Below are positions 1 through 6,631 of a stretch of 6,800 bases of DNA, piece by piece. How positions within the stretch are numbered: the stretch's first letter is position 1; each line of letters starts with the position of its first letter. The DNA is taken from positions 1 through 6,800 of the forward strand of contig CAAFQL010000188.1 in the NCBI GenBank assembly GCA_900765125.1, written 5' to 3'. A program made the translations under genes and the position numbers. Under the pieces are notes generated by a model that had not been told where the DNA came from, did not search any database, and saw only the letters and a list, made by a program, of their open reading frames with translations. The stretch comes from Oscillospiraceae bacterium (lineage in GTDB: Bacteria; Bacillota; Clostridia; Oscillospirales; Ruminococcaceae).

Positions 1-93
1 CATATCAGTGACTGTTTGTACAGCATTTTTTCAACTGCTGCGTTTGCTACAATGCCAGTGCTTGTATTTCCATTAAATCAGAAAGGGACATAA
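1..93 (+). CDS. Possible 3' end of a plus-strand gene, function unknown (partial)
   Basis: Frame 1 is open from the window edge for 30 codons and ends in TAA at 91-93. The visible tail reads ISDCLYSIFSTAAFATMPVL and then VFPLNQKGT. It is hydrophobic until the last few polar residues, as the last membrane segment of a transporter or other membrane protein might be. I do not recognise the family. A real gene here would converge on the ABC operon with the hairpin at 141-169 between them, which is a sensible arrangement. Against it, the piece is short, and one minus-strand frame is also open over about the same bases (roughly 3-80) with a plausible amino-acid mix but no usable start. It may therefore be chance. 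Confidence 0.3.
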   Translation, partial: HISDCLYSIFSTAAFATMPVLVFPLNQKGT

Positions 94-140
94 AGATTTC
101 AGCTATGAACAAAAAAGATCTCCAATGGTAAAATAATAAC

Positions 141-169
141 CCCATCCCTATCAAATTGATAGAGATGGG
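141..169 (-). terminator. Hairpin terminator at the end of the ABC transporter operon
   Basis: Arms 141-152 and 158-169 pair over 12 positions with one mismatch (147/163) around a 5-base A/T loop. On the minus strand the stem is followed by GGTTATTATTTTA, a broken T-rich tract, 53 bases past the permease stop codon. This fits an intrinsic terminator for the minus-strand operon. On the plus strand the sequence after the stem is less T-rich, so termination of a gene coming from the left is possible but weaker. Confidence 0.7.
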
Positions 170-221
170 TAATATTGTTGCTTTTACCGGAATGATTGTA
201 TTTCTGTTCCTATATGATCCG

Positions 222-2531
222 TTATTCCTTTATCAGCGAATATGGATTGATTTTCTTGATTGGATGGCAAAGGATCATACCGATAATAACATTCACTGCA
301 GTCAATATCACAGCCATGACAAGAAGCACAAGTACAGGAATCTCAAAATTATTCTTCATGGCACCTAACATGCCAAAGATACCGCTAAGCATTGCAGGGA
401 GATAAAAAATTCCAAGCAATGCCGAAGCAATTGCTCCTCCGAAAATAATAGGTGTGATACTTCCAACAGTTCTCATCTTAAGCTGACCACTTGTAAATCC
501 CATCGCTTTATAAATACCAAAATCCGTTTTCATGCTTGTTAGCATAGAACGAAGAATCACATAAAGAATCAGCACTACAATCAGCACCGTTATGATGAAA
601 AGGACTATTGCAACAATGGTAATGAGTGATGAATACATCATCTGCATACTTTCAGTTTCCTTTGAAGCATTGTTCACGTTTATCGTAAATTCGTCATAAT
701 CATTTTCAAGTTCCTGAATAAATGCTGGAATATCCGCACTGTCTGCAAGATAAAGATTATAAGTTTCCAAAGTGGTATCCGTCATTTTTGCGTACCCTTT
801 GTCCGTGATCTCCGCAATTAGTCCGTTGTTGTTTATACTTTGGATAAAACCTGTTACAGTAAACTCATATTCCTTACTGTCGAGTAAAAGAGTGAAGGTA
901 TCCCCCACTGCATAATCGTATGCAAATGCACTTCCAATTGCAATTTCACCTGCATTTTCAGGATGATTGCCCTCATATACAATATCGTTTTCCAGCTGAG
1001 AAAAATCCTCACAGATGATAGTCGGAATGTTTCCTTCAGTATATTCCGTAAAGATAGTTCCATATTTTACAAACTTGACATTTTCTTTTTCAAGCACGGA
1101 AATCAATTCATCTGATTTTCCATTTTCTGCCTGAACCCGGATATCTGGAAGTTCCTCGGAAAGAGTGGTCAGGAAATTTTCTGGTTTCACGTTTACATTA
1201 AAAAGAAGTGTACCCGTAAATGTGAGAAGTATCATCAACACGAATGTAACAGCAAAGAGAAGTATGTTTCTGCCTGTAGATTCACATGTCTGCTTGAGTA
1301 TCAGATTCATGCCGATCGTACCCCTTGCAGTATCCAGCGGAAAATGATTTTTTGCAGCAGGTTTTAGATGATCAATGCCACGGATCGCATTGATCGGCTC
1401 GAGTTTTCTGATTTTTTTAGAAGCAAACAGTATAAATAGGAACACAATTGCAAGAATTGTCATCACCGTAATCAAAGCTGCAAAAAAATCAAACTTAGGA
1501 ATATAGGAAAATCCCGATTGAACAGCAAGAACATTTGCCACTAAAGGTATCAGTAAATAGGACAATGTGACACCTATAACCAGTCCCACACCGCAGACAA
1601 TCATATATGGAATAACTTGACTGAATATCAGCATTGTACTTGTATAACCAATGCCTTTCAGTACACCCATTTCGCACACTTCTTCGTCAATGGTATTCTT
1701 CACCTTAAAACGACTAAGGAAAATGCTCACCAGAAGAACAATAAATGCAAACACTGTCAGGAAAAGTACAATTGTACTTGATACCATAGTTCTGCTGCCT
1801 TTAGCTGTTTCACTGTCCAGAAGAGAAAGAGTGGGTACATTATTATCCTTGAAAAGTCTGTTTACAGAATTCTTGACAGATGCTACATCAGCACCTTTGT
1901 CTGTCTGAATCCGGTATTCGCTGACCTGCGTGAAATTCTCATCGTTTATCAATGCTTCATACGCACTGTCAGAAATATACAGACCAATATATCCCGTTCC
2001 GTAATTACCATACTGCATTTCACTGATAACACCTTTTACAGTGAATTTGTATTCCGTTCCGTCAATGATGTACCGAATTGGCTCGCCAGTTTGATATCCT
2101 CCAAGCTTGGAAAGATAAAGCGGGATATATGCGCTTATTTCATCGGAAGTTTTTACTGTTTCCGTTATTTCATGCTGTGTAATCTCTCTTTCATCACTGA
2201 AACGATAGAAAAATGTATTCATTGTAAATTCGGAATCCTTAAAATCCTGTAAGTCTGCGGAGACAAGGAGTGCTTCGCCACGCTCTGTATCCGTTACTCC
2301 GTCAAGATTTAGAATATCATCTTCTATTCCGTCGTAATCCATCCCATAAGGAACTGTTAAGTTGATATTGGCAGTATTCAGTTTATGAAACAATGTGTCA
2401 TATGCATTCGATGTCTGGAACAGAAGCACAAGAGCTGTATTCAATATCGCTGCGGTGATGAGCATAACAATACCAAAAGATGCAAACTGTCCCTTTGCTT
2501 TTTTCAGGTTATGAAGAATCAGACTGCCCAT
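222..2531 (-). CDS. ABC transporter permease with two FtsX domains (MacB/BceB-like), 769 aa
   Basis: This is the membrane subunit of an ABC transporter of the FtsX/MacB superfamily, whose members usually export peptides, antibiotics or lipoproteins or sense cell-envelope attack. I see about eight membrane segments: near residues 17-38, 251-273, 302-332, 349-370, 422-445, 634-660, 688-713 and 731-755. Two large external regions lie at about 40-250 and 446-633. The two FtsX cores contain the family's coupling motif, EMGVLKGIGYTS (288-299) and FGIYKAMGFTSGQ (671-683). The external regions share a repeated block: YQTGEPIRYIIDGTEYKFTV at 146-165 matches YAVGDTFTLLLDSKEYEFTV at 540-559, which points to internal duplication. 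I chose ATG at 2531, which gives TGACATG after the ATPase stop. A TTG start 7 codons earlier, at 2552, is possible but lacks a better ribosome site. The single-base gap suggests translational coupling. The substrate cannot be read from the sequence. BceB proteins usually have 10 segments and one external domain, so this is not a typical BceB. Confidence 0.93.
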   Translation of the reverse strand: MGSLILHNLKKAKGQFASFGIVMLITAAILNTALVLLFQTSNAYDTLFHKLNTANINLTVPYGMDYDGIEDDILNLDGVTDTERGEALLVSADLQDFKDSEFTMNTFFYRFSDEREITQHEITETVKTSDEISAYIPLYLSKLGGYQTGEPIRYIIDGTEYKFTVKGVISEMQYGNYGTGYIGLYISDSAYEALINDENFTQVSEYRIQTDKGADVASVKNSVNRLFKDNNVPTLSLLDSETAKGSRTMVSSTIVLFLTVFAFIVLLVSIFLSRFKVKNTIDEEVCEMGVLKGIGYTSTMLIFSQVIPYMIVCGVGLVIGVTLSYLLIPLVANVLAVQSGFSYIPKFDFFAALITVMTILAIVFLFILFASKKIRKLEPINAIRGIDHLKPAAKNHFPLDTARGTIGMNLILKQTCESTGRNILLFAVTFVLMILLTFTGTLLFNVNVKPENFLTTLSEELPDIRVQAENGKSDELISVLEKENVKFVKYGTIFTEYTEGNIPTIICEDFSQLENDIVYEGNHPENAGEIAIGSAFAYDYAVGDTFTLLLDSKEYEFTVTGFIQSINNNGLIAEITDKGYAKMTDTTLETYNLYLADSADIPAFIQELENDYDEFTINVNNASKETESMQMMYSSLITIVAIVLFIITVLIVVLILYVILRSMLTSMKTDFGIYKAMGFTSGQLKMRTVGSITPIIFGGAIASALLGIFYLPAMLSGIFGMLGAMKNNFEIPVLVLLVMAVILTAVNVIIGMILCHPIKKINPYSLIKE

Positions 2532-2532
2532 G

Positions 2533-3294
2533 TCACCACCCCATCCTTGCAAGAAAATTTTCCAATTTCTTCATGCGGTCTTTATCGTCGGCAGAATACT
2601 TTCCAAGATCGCAGTCGCCGAATATTTCTCCGTCTTTTAGATAAATAACTCTATTGCCTCTGAGAGCGGATTTCTTGTCATGTGTTACCATAATGATGCT
2701 TTGCCCCGTGGCATTCAGTTTTGAGAATACGTCGAGAACAGCATCTGAATTTCTGGAATTCAGCGCTCCTGTGGGTTCATCGGCGAAAATTGCCGCAGGA
2801 TAATTGATCGCTGCTCTGACAATTCCCGCTCTCTGTGCTTCACCGCCTGAGATAAGGGATGGCAGTTTTTTTCTGGTAGCAGGTGGAATATTCACCATAT
2901 CAAAAAGCTTATTTGCCCTTTTAACAATATCTTTTTTGTTTTTACTTGTAAGACTTCCGGCAGTTATAACATTATCCATTAGATTCATCTTGTCAATCAG
3001 ATAGATCTGCTGAAATACAAATCCGCAGTTTTTTCTACGAAATACCGCAAGATCATCACTACTCATTCCCGTTATTTCCGTTTCGCAGAATGTGATAGTA
3101 CCTGCATTTGGTTTATCCATTCCCGAGAGAGAATACATCAATGTGGATTTTCCGGCACCAGATGCACCCATGATAATGGTAAAATCGCCCTTGTAAATGT
3201 CGATGTTAAAATCGGAATAGATTACCTGTTCACTTTCTCCCGAACCAAAAGTTTTTTTCAGATGTCTTGCCGAAATAATGACTTCTTTTTCCAT
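2533..3294 (-). CDS. ABC transporter ATP-binding protein (MacB/LolD/BceA-like), 253 aa
   Basis: This cytoplasmic ATPase subunit powers the FtsX-type permease encoded next. The nucleotide-binding domain is complete: Walker A GASGAGKST at 43-51, Q-loop glutamine in FVFQQ at 92-96, signature ISGGEAQR at 148-155, Walker B IFADEP at 169-174 followed by TGALNS, and the switch histidine in MVTHDK at 202-207. The glutamate after Walker B (E173) is present, so it should hydrolyse ATP. Length and motifs fit the group that pairs with FtsX-domain permeases. ATG at 3294 is preferred because GGAGG lies 6 bases upstream. An ATG at 3306 would start 4 codons earlier, but that ATG lies immediately before the GGAGG and has no such site of its own. 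The gene begins 13 bases after the repressor stop and ends 1 base before the permease start, so the three form one operon. The substrate is unknown. Confidence 0.95.
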   Translation of the reverse strand: MEKEVIISARHLKKTFGSGESEQVIYSDFNIDIYKGDFTIIMGASGAGKSTLMYSLSGMDKPNAGTITFCETEITGMSSDDLAVFRRKNCGFVFQQIYLIDKMNLMDNVITAGSLTSKNKKDIVKRANKLFDMVNIPPATRKKLPSLISGGEAQRAGIVRAAINYPAAIFADEPTGALNSRNSDAVLDVFSKLNATGQSIIMVTHDKKSALRGNRVIYLKDGEIFGDCDLGKYSADDKDRMKKLENFLARMGW

Positions 3295-3307
3295 AATTAC
3301 CTCCATA

Positions 3308-3904
3308 TTACTGAATTAGATGACGTATAAATTCGAATGTATTCTTTTCTGCACCCAGTAGTTTTTCGACTGTATCAATGAAAACATCAATATCAGCAGG
3401 TGTAAAATTTCCGTGATCAAATACTGTGCTGCTAATGATAAGTGTCATCCTTACTCGTTCCTTGATGTTGTCACATTTAAGAATTCCTTGTGCAATGCCT
3501 TCTGAAACCACTTCACACAAAATCGGAACTGCTTCATTGATCACACGTTGGTTTATTTTTTCGTGAATTATAGTATTTTCTTTTTTATGAAGCGCATTTT
3601 GAATATCCATTTCGGGTTGTTCAGGTCTTAATGTTGTAATAATTGCAACAGTTTTCTCAGGAGCAGACATCGGAGCTGATAGAATTTTTTTTGCCTGTTC
3701 AGCTTTTTCTGTTATCATTTTATTAATCAGAGCTTCTAACAATGCTTCTTTGCTTTTGAAATGATAATAAAATGTACCCTTTGCAATTTGAGCTTCTGCT
3801 ATGATCTCATCAATGCTTGTTTCTTCATAACCTTTGGATAGAAACAAACGATATGCGATTTGCAAAAGTTCCTGTTTTCTTTTTTCACCTTTCTCGCCTT
3901 TCAT
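3308..3904 (-). CDS. TetR/AcrR-family transcriptional repressor, 198 aa
   Basis: This DNA-binding repressor is first in the operon and very likely controls its own promoter and the ABC transporter. Residues about 9-55 form the TetR N-terminal helix-turn-helix: KRKQELLQIAYRLFLSKGYE, then TSIDEIIAEAQIAKGTFYYH and FKSKEALL, with the hallmark GTFYYHFKSKE at 43-53. Residues from about 60 to 198 are helical and variable, as expected for the ligand-binding and dimerisation domain, so the inducer cannot be predicted. The length is normal for the family. ATG at 3904 is supported by GGAGGTG ending 4 bases upstream. One operator-like palindrome (3917-3937) lies just before this ribosome site and a second lies beyond the -35 box. 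TetR repressors beside drug exporters are usually released by the transported compound or a related one; that role is inferred here. Confidence 0.95.
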   Translation of the reverse strand: MKGEKGEKRKQELLQIAYRLFLSKGYEETSIDEIIAEAQIAKGTFYYHFKSKEALLEALINKMITEKAEQAKKILSAPMSAPEKTVAIITTLRPEQPEMDIQNALHKKENTIIHEKINQRVINEAVPILCEVVSEGIAQGILKCDNIKERVRMTLIISSTVFDHGNFTPADIDVFIDTVEKLLGAEKNTFEFIRHLIQ

Positions 3905-3916
3905 TGTTCACCTCCA

Positions 3917-3937
3917 AAACCGACTTTAAGTCGGTTT
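3917..3937. promoter_or_regulatory. Probable TetR operator 1, downstream of the -10 box
   Basis: AAACCGACTT-T-AAGTCGGTTT is a perfect 21-base palindrome with 10-base arms. It lies between the predicted transcription start (about 3942) and the ribosome site of the repressor gene. Its core GACTTTAAGTC recurs with small changes in the palindrome at 3982-4006. TetR dimers bind palindromes of about this length. A repressor bound here would block promoter clearance or elongation. Confidence 0.8.
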
Positions 3938-3948
3938 ATCTGTCTGTT

Positions 3949-3977
3949 ATTATACATCATAATCTTAATTTTGTCAA
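3949..3977 (-). promoter_or_regulatory. Consensus sigma-A promoter of the TetR-ABC operon
   Basis: On the minus strand TTGACA (3977-3972) and TATAAT (3954-3949) are separated by exactly 17 bases, matching the sigma-A/sigma-70 consensus in all 12 hexamer positions. The expected start of transcription is near 3942, about 38 bases before the repressor ATG at 3904. A promoter this strong would be highly active without repression, which fits the two flanking operator-like palindromes. Confidence 0.88.
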
Positions 3978-3981
3978 TAGG

Positions 3982-4006
3982 AAAAACTGACCTAAAGTCA
4001 GTTTTT
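3982..4006. promoter_or_regulatory. Probable TetR operator 2, upstream of the -35 box
   Basis: AAAAACTGAC at 3982-3991 pairs with GTCAGTTTTT at 3997-4006. The whole 25-base palindrome is centred at 3994 with one mismatched pair. It shares the ACnGAC...GTCnGT layout and an A/T-rich middle with operator 1. The two centres are 67 bases apart, and this copy begins 4 bases beyond the -35 box on its upstream side. It is probably a second repressor site. Confidence 0.72.
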
Positions 4007-4059
4007 GAAAATATTTGTGAATTTGATGAAATTTTAACATTTTATGCATATAGTTGTTG

Positions 4060-4102
4060 TACATTTTAAATGTAATTTGTTTTTTATGTTATAAAAACAT
4101 AA
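4060..4102. repeat. Two short AT-rich inverted repeats between operator 2 and the dockerin terminator
   Basis: TACATTT-T-AAATGTA at 4060-4074 is a perfect 15-base palindrome. TTATGTT (4084-4090) pairs with AACATAA (4096-4102) across a 5-base gap. Both are almost pure A/T and could be chance in such a sequence. The second overlaps the T-rich tail of the dockerin terminator. No coding region is evident here. Confidence 0.35.
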
Positions 4103-4131
4103 GGCAATGCAACTTTTAATTGCATTGCCTT
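4101..4131 (-). terminator. Strong hairpin terminator of the dockerin gene
   Basis: AAGGCAATGCAA (4101-4112) and TTGCATTGCCTT (4120-4131) form a perfect 12-base-pair stem with a 7-base loop. On the minus strand the stem is followed after two bases by GTTTTTAT, 57 bases past the dockerin gene stop. This is a typical intrinsic terminator and isolates the dockerin gene from the TetR-ABC operon downstream. On the plus strand the stem is followed by TTTTCAAG, so weak termination in the other direction is possible. Confidence 0.85.
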
Positions 4132-4188
4132 TTCAAGTTAAAAAAATAGAATCTTTTAATACATTTTTTAAATACATCTATTTTGACT

Positions 4189-6225
4189 TTAGTCACCTGA
4201 TTCAAATGATTGAAGCAGCATACGTTTCAGCACTACTAAATCAAATATGTTTACACTGTCATCCTTTATCAAATCAGCAACTTCCAATTGATCCTTTGTA
4301 AGAGAACAACTGCACAAGAGATATTTTTGAAGCATTACTGCATCAGATATCGTAACAGCACTATCTAAGTTAATATCACCTGTTATTCTGCTAGATGCAG
4401 TAATTTTTTGATTTAAGTCAACAGTATACCAGTTAATTTTGCCATTATATTTATCTGCAACTGCCCATGTTAACACCTCACCTTGTACAATCGGCTGAAT
4501 AGAAGTATTAGACAATCTGGCATTGAATATATTTGCTTCATCCTGCAGCTGATTTCCATATTGATCTATGATTACATAACTGATATGGTCAAATGAACCG
4601 TTCTTCAGCGTTTCCCATAGAACACAATACCGATTTCCACTTAATGAAACAATCTTCACACTGCCAGCTTGTATAATATCATCACATTCTGTCAGCCAGA
4701 CTATATTTTGGTCTGCCACATCTCCTGTCAGTTCGTCAACACGATCAACGCCTGCTAATGGCTGCGAACCTTCTGCATTACGTGCAACAATTCTTACAAA
4801 AACGTCATAAATTCCAGTGTGATATTCTGAATAATGATTTGAGGCATAAAAACGTTCTGACTTACCGGCAATTGCATAGGTTTTAGAATTTGCCGCAATT
4901 CCCCCCATCAATGTATAGGTATCATTTTGATGCTGTCCTTCTTCATTATAAATACCGCTGATGTGATACGCAATTTGTTCGGAAATACGGTTCTGATTAT
5001 TCACGACTTCCTGTAAAATAATACCACGTTCATAACAATCACCACGCTGAATGGACACAAAGCCATTATCTGTAGGAATCATACTAACGCCAAAAGAATG
5101 AGAACAAGTATTTATATCATACAATTTAATATTTTTCGTATCAACATCAAACAGGAAAAATTCTGATCCCTGATGCCCGCTTATCCATTCCGTGTCAAAT
5201 AAAACAGCCAGTTTTCCATCATGATATGCAAGATTGGCATTTCCTGCATCAAATGGAATGGCAGATGATGTTCCCTTGCTGGAAAGGAGATAGGTGCTTT
5301 TCAGTTTTCCGTCCAGACTGTACTGACAAAGCTGAATATTATCCTCATCTATTTCAACGTCTTCTAAATTTTTTCCCCACAGCAGATAAAGATAATCCTG
5401 ATCATCTATTATTGCTGCACCAAATGTGTATCCCAGTTTTGAAAATACAACAACATCCTTTTCAGGATTCTTTGGAATCAAGCTTACTGTATTTTCCTGC
5501 CCGATTACTGCATAAATATTGCCAGACTGATCTTCTACTTCCTGTACATAGTCCAGATTCCCAAAAAGAGAGTATGCATAATTGTTATTATATGTATCAT
5601 GCTTTACATCAAAAGAAATTGAATTTTTTTCAGCATTGTGATATACAATCGTATTCTCAGCCACAGGAACAGACACAGTGGTACCCATTGTTGTTGTCAT
5701 TTTTGTTGCAGAAACAGTAGTTGTTGTAGTTGCTTTTATGGTATTCGTTGTAGTTTTGGTCGTAGTTGCAGTTGCAACAGATTTATGATCGACTGTATAC
5801 GTATAGGTAGGTTCTGATTTATTATATACAATTTTCACTGTAATATAACTTAAATCGTTTGGTGCAGTAAAATCAATCATCTTATGCCCATTGCTATCTA
5901 AAACTGTACCACCCAATCCACCAATAATACTGGAAGACATATTTCCACTGTTATCAGTATAGTAAAAATACACTTGAATTACATCACCTACATCTCCATA
6001 AACATTCAAATGCAACACATCATTTTTTTTCATATTCAGTTCCTGCAAAGTAAAGCGGACAGAGCCACTGAGTGATTGTTGTATAATTCTGGTTTCTTCA
6101 AGTGAAAGAGGATACGATAAAACATTCATGCTATCCTTTGCGTGAACATTTTCTGAAAATGGCACATTTCCACCAAAGAGAAACATAAACCCAGAAACAA
6201 AACAAGCAATTTTTTTCAAATTCAT
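4189..6225 (-). CDS. Secreted dockerin protein with Thr-rich linker and probable beta-propeller core, 678 aa
   Basis: This exported protein probably docks onto a cellulosome-type scaffoldin. Residues 1-29 are a signal peptide: Lys4-Lys5, a hydrophobic stretch at 6-19, and a likely cut after VHA. Residues about 31-145 look all-beta, with aromatic strands such as VIQVYFYYTD (82-91). Residues 150-185 are a Thr-rich linker. Residues about 195-610 carry recurring short strand motifs, including YLYLLWGK (278-285), KLAVLFDTEW (338-347), RYCVLWETL (532-540) and VLTWAVADKY (584-593), which suggest a beta-propeller. Residues 616-671 are a type I dockerin. Its first calcium loop is D617, N619, D621, A623, T625, D628. 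Its second is D651, I653, D655, D662, where Ile replaces the usual Asn or Asp at position 3. I recognise no hydrolase motif, so the core's role is unknown; binding of a carbohydrate or protein is a guess. ATG at 6225 is chosen for its ribosome site and because the signal peptide starts there. A GTG start at 6297 would add 24 residues that overlap the IS remnant. Confidence 0.9.
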   Translation of the reverse strand: MNLKKIACFVSGFMFLFGGNVPFSENVHAKDSMNVLSYPLSLEETRIIQQSLSGSVRFTLQELNMKKNDVLHLNVYGDVGDVIQVYFYYTDNSGNMSSSIIGGLGGTVLDSNGHKMIDFTAPNDLSYITVKIVYNKSEPTYTYTVDHKSVATATTTKTTTNTIKATTTTTVSATKMTTTMGTTVSVPVAENTIVYHNAEKNSISFDVKHDTYNNNYAYSLFGNLDYVQEVEDQSGNIYAVIGQENTVSLIPKNPEKDVVVFSKLGYTFGAAIIDDQDYLYLLWGKNLEDVEIDEDNIQLCQYSLDGKLKSTYLLSSKGTSSAIPFDAGNANLAYHDGKLAVLFDTEWISGHQGSEFFLFDVDTKNIKLYDINTCSHSFGVSMIPTDNGFVSIQRGDCYERGIILQEVVNNQNRISEQIAYHISGIYNEEGQHQNDTYTLMGGIAANSKTYAIAGKSERFYASNHYSEYHTGIYDVFVRIVARNAEGSQPLAGVDRVDELTGDVADQNIVWLTECDDIIQAGSVKIVSLSGNRYCVLWETLKNGSFDHISYVIIDQYGNQLQDEANIFNARLSNTSIQPIVQGEVLTWAVADKYNGKINWYTVDLNQKITASSRITGDINLDSAVTISDAVMLQKYLLCSCSLTKDQLEVADLIKDDSVNIFDLVVLKRMLLQSFESGD

Positions 6226-6231
6226 AACAGT

Positions 6232-6240
6232 CCTCCTTTT
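6232..6240 (-). promoter_or_regulatory. Ribosome binding site fixing the dockerin gene start
   Basis: AAAAGGAGG on the minus strand ends 6 bases before ATG at 6225. It is a near-perfect Shine-Dalgarno sequence, and no comparable site precedes the GTG at 6297, so it decides the start. It lies immediately past the last recognisable codons of the IS5 transposase remnant. Confidence 0.9.
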
Positions 6241-6244
6241 GATT

Positions 6245-6482
6245 TTTTTTAAAAAAGCATTCCACAAGATGGCGTTCTTTATAGAGCTAGTAATCACATT
6301 CCCAGAGATCTTTGGTATTCACCTTCGAAGGAATCGCATGCGTACTGTCTGCACCTGTTCGTTCAATCCACAGCATCCCATTCAACATACTAAGATTATT
6401 TTTTTGCTGGACGTCCTTTTTTCCTTTTCTTTCCGGCGACAATATATCTTTGATCCTTTCTGCTGATTTCACATCGTTTCAT
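6245..6482 (-). pseudogene. IS5-family transposase remnant, internally deleted and disrupted
   Basis: The minus-strand reading matches what I know of IS5-family (IS427-like) transposases at both ends only. Residues from the GTG at 6472 read KSAERIKDILSPERKGKK and NNLSMLNGMLWIERTGA, the usual N-terminal 'RIKDLLP.ERKG....MLNGILWI.RTGA' block. The frame then runs straight into HAIPSKVNTKDLWECDY, an in-frame TAG (6289-6287), and LYKERHLVECFFKK, the C-terminal block that carries the last catalytic Glu of the DDE triad. The roughly 150 or more residues normally between these blocks, including both catalytic Asp residues, are missing. The natural start was probably ATG at 6482, whose first codons (MKRC) are one base out of frame with the rest. 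The similarity stops at an 8-A run, 20 bases before the dockerin ATG. It cannot encode an active enzyme. I could not identify terminal inverted repeats. With its flanks this fills the gene-poor stretch 6226-6673. Confidence 0.75.
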
Positions 6483-6489
6483 ATTCCTA

Positions 6490-6518
6490 AGTATATCACC
6501 TTTTTGCCTTTTGTGCAA
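6490..6518 (-). promoter_or_regulatory. Promoter-like sequence before the IS remnant and dockerin gene
   Basis: TTGCAC (6518-6513) and TATACT (6495-6490) on the minus strand are 17 bases apart, a fair sigma-A match. The predicted start is about 6483, right at the old transposase start codon. If used, it would give the dockerin mRNA a leader of about 258 bases that contains the IS remnant. It could be the transposase's former promoter or an older promoter of the dockerin gene. I saw no better promoter between 6226 and 6300. Confidence 0.45.
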
Positions 6519-6631
6519 CTTTTATTTTTCAAACAAGACCTAGTATTACAGTCTGCGTTTTCTAACACCTTTATCGTAGTTTTAAGTGCTTTAATATCTT
6601 CGTTAAAAACCTCTTTAAGAAATTTCTAAAG

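Noticed and set aside
156..405. Two small plus-strand open frames at the left
   Set aside because: They begin at or near the terminator hairpin and run antisense to the 3' end of the permease, with no ribosome site and no known motif.
4184..4195. TGACTTTAGTCA, resembling the core of the two TetR operators
   Set aside because: It spans the last codons and stop of the dockerin gene, lacks the outer arms, has one base less in the centre, and is far from the operon promoter. Chance is more likely.
5226..5720. Plus-strand open frame of 164 codons inside the dockerin gene
   Set aside because: It is antisense to the well-supported dockerin protein, has no ribosome site, and its His/Leu/Gln-rich composition is what a complementary frame gives.
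5695..5780. Repetitive tract rich in GTTGTAGTTG-like units
   Set aside because: This is the Thr-rich linker of the dockerin protein (ACA/ACT/ACC codons on the minus strand), not a CRISPR array or a separate repeat element.
6239..6629. Two plus-strand open frames across the IS remnant region
   Set aside because: They are antisense to the transposase remnant and have no ribosome sites or recognisable motifs.
6613..6631. Inverted repeat around AGAAATTTCT
   Set aside because: It is short, A/T-rich and not followed by a T tract on either strand. It is too weak to call as a terminator of the right-edge gene.
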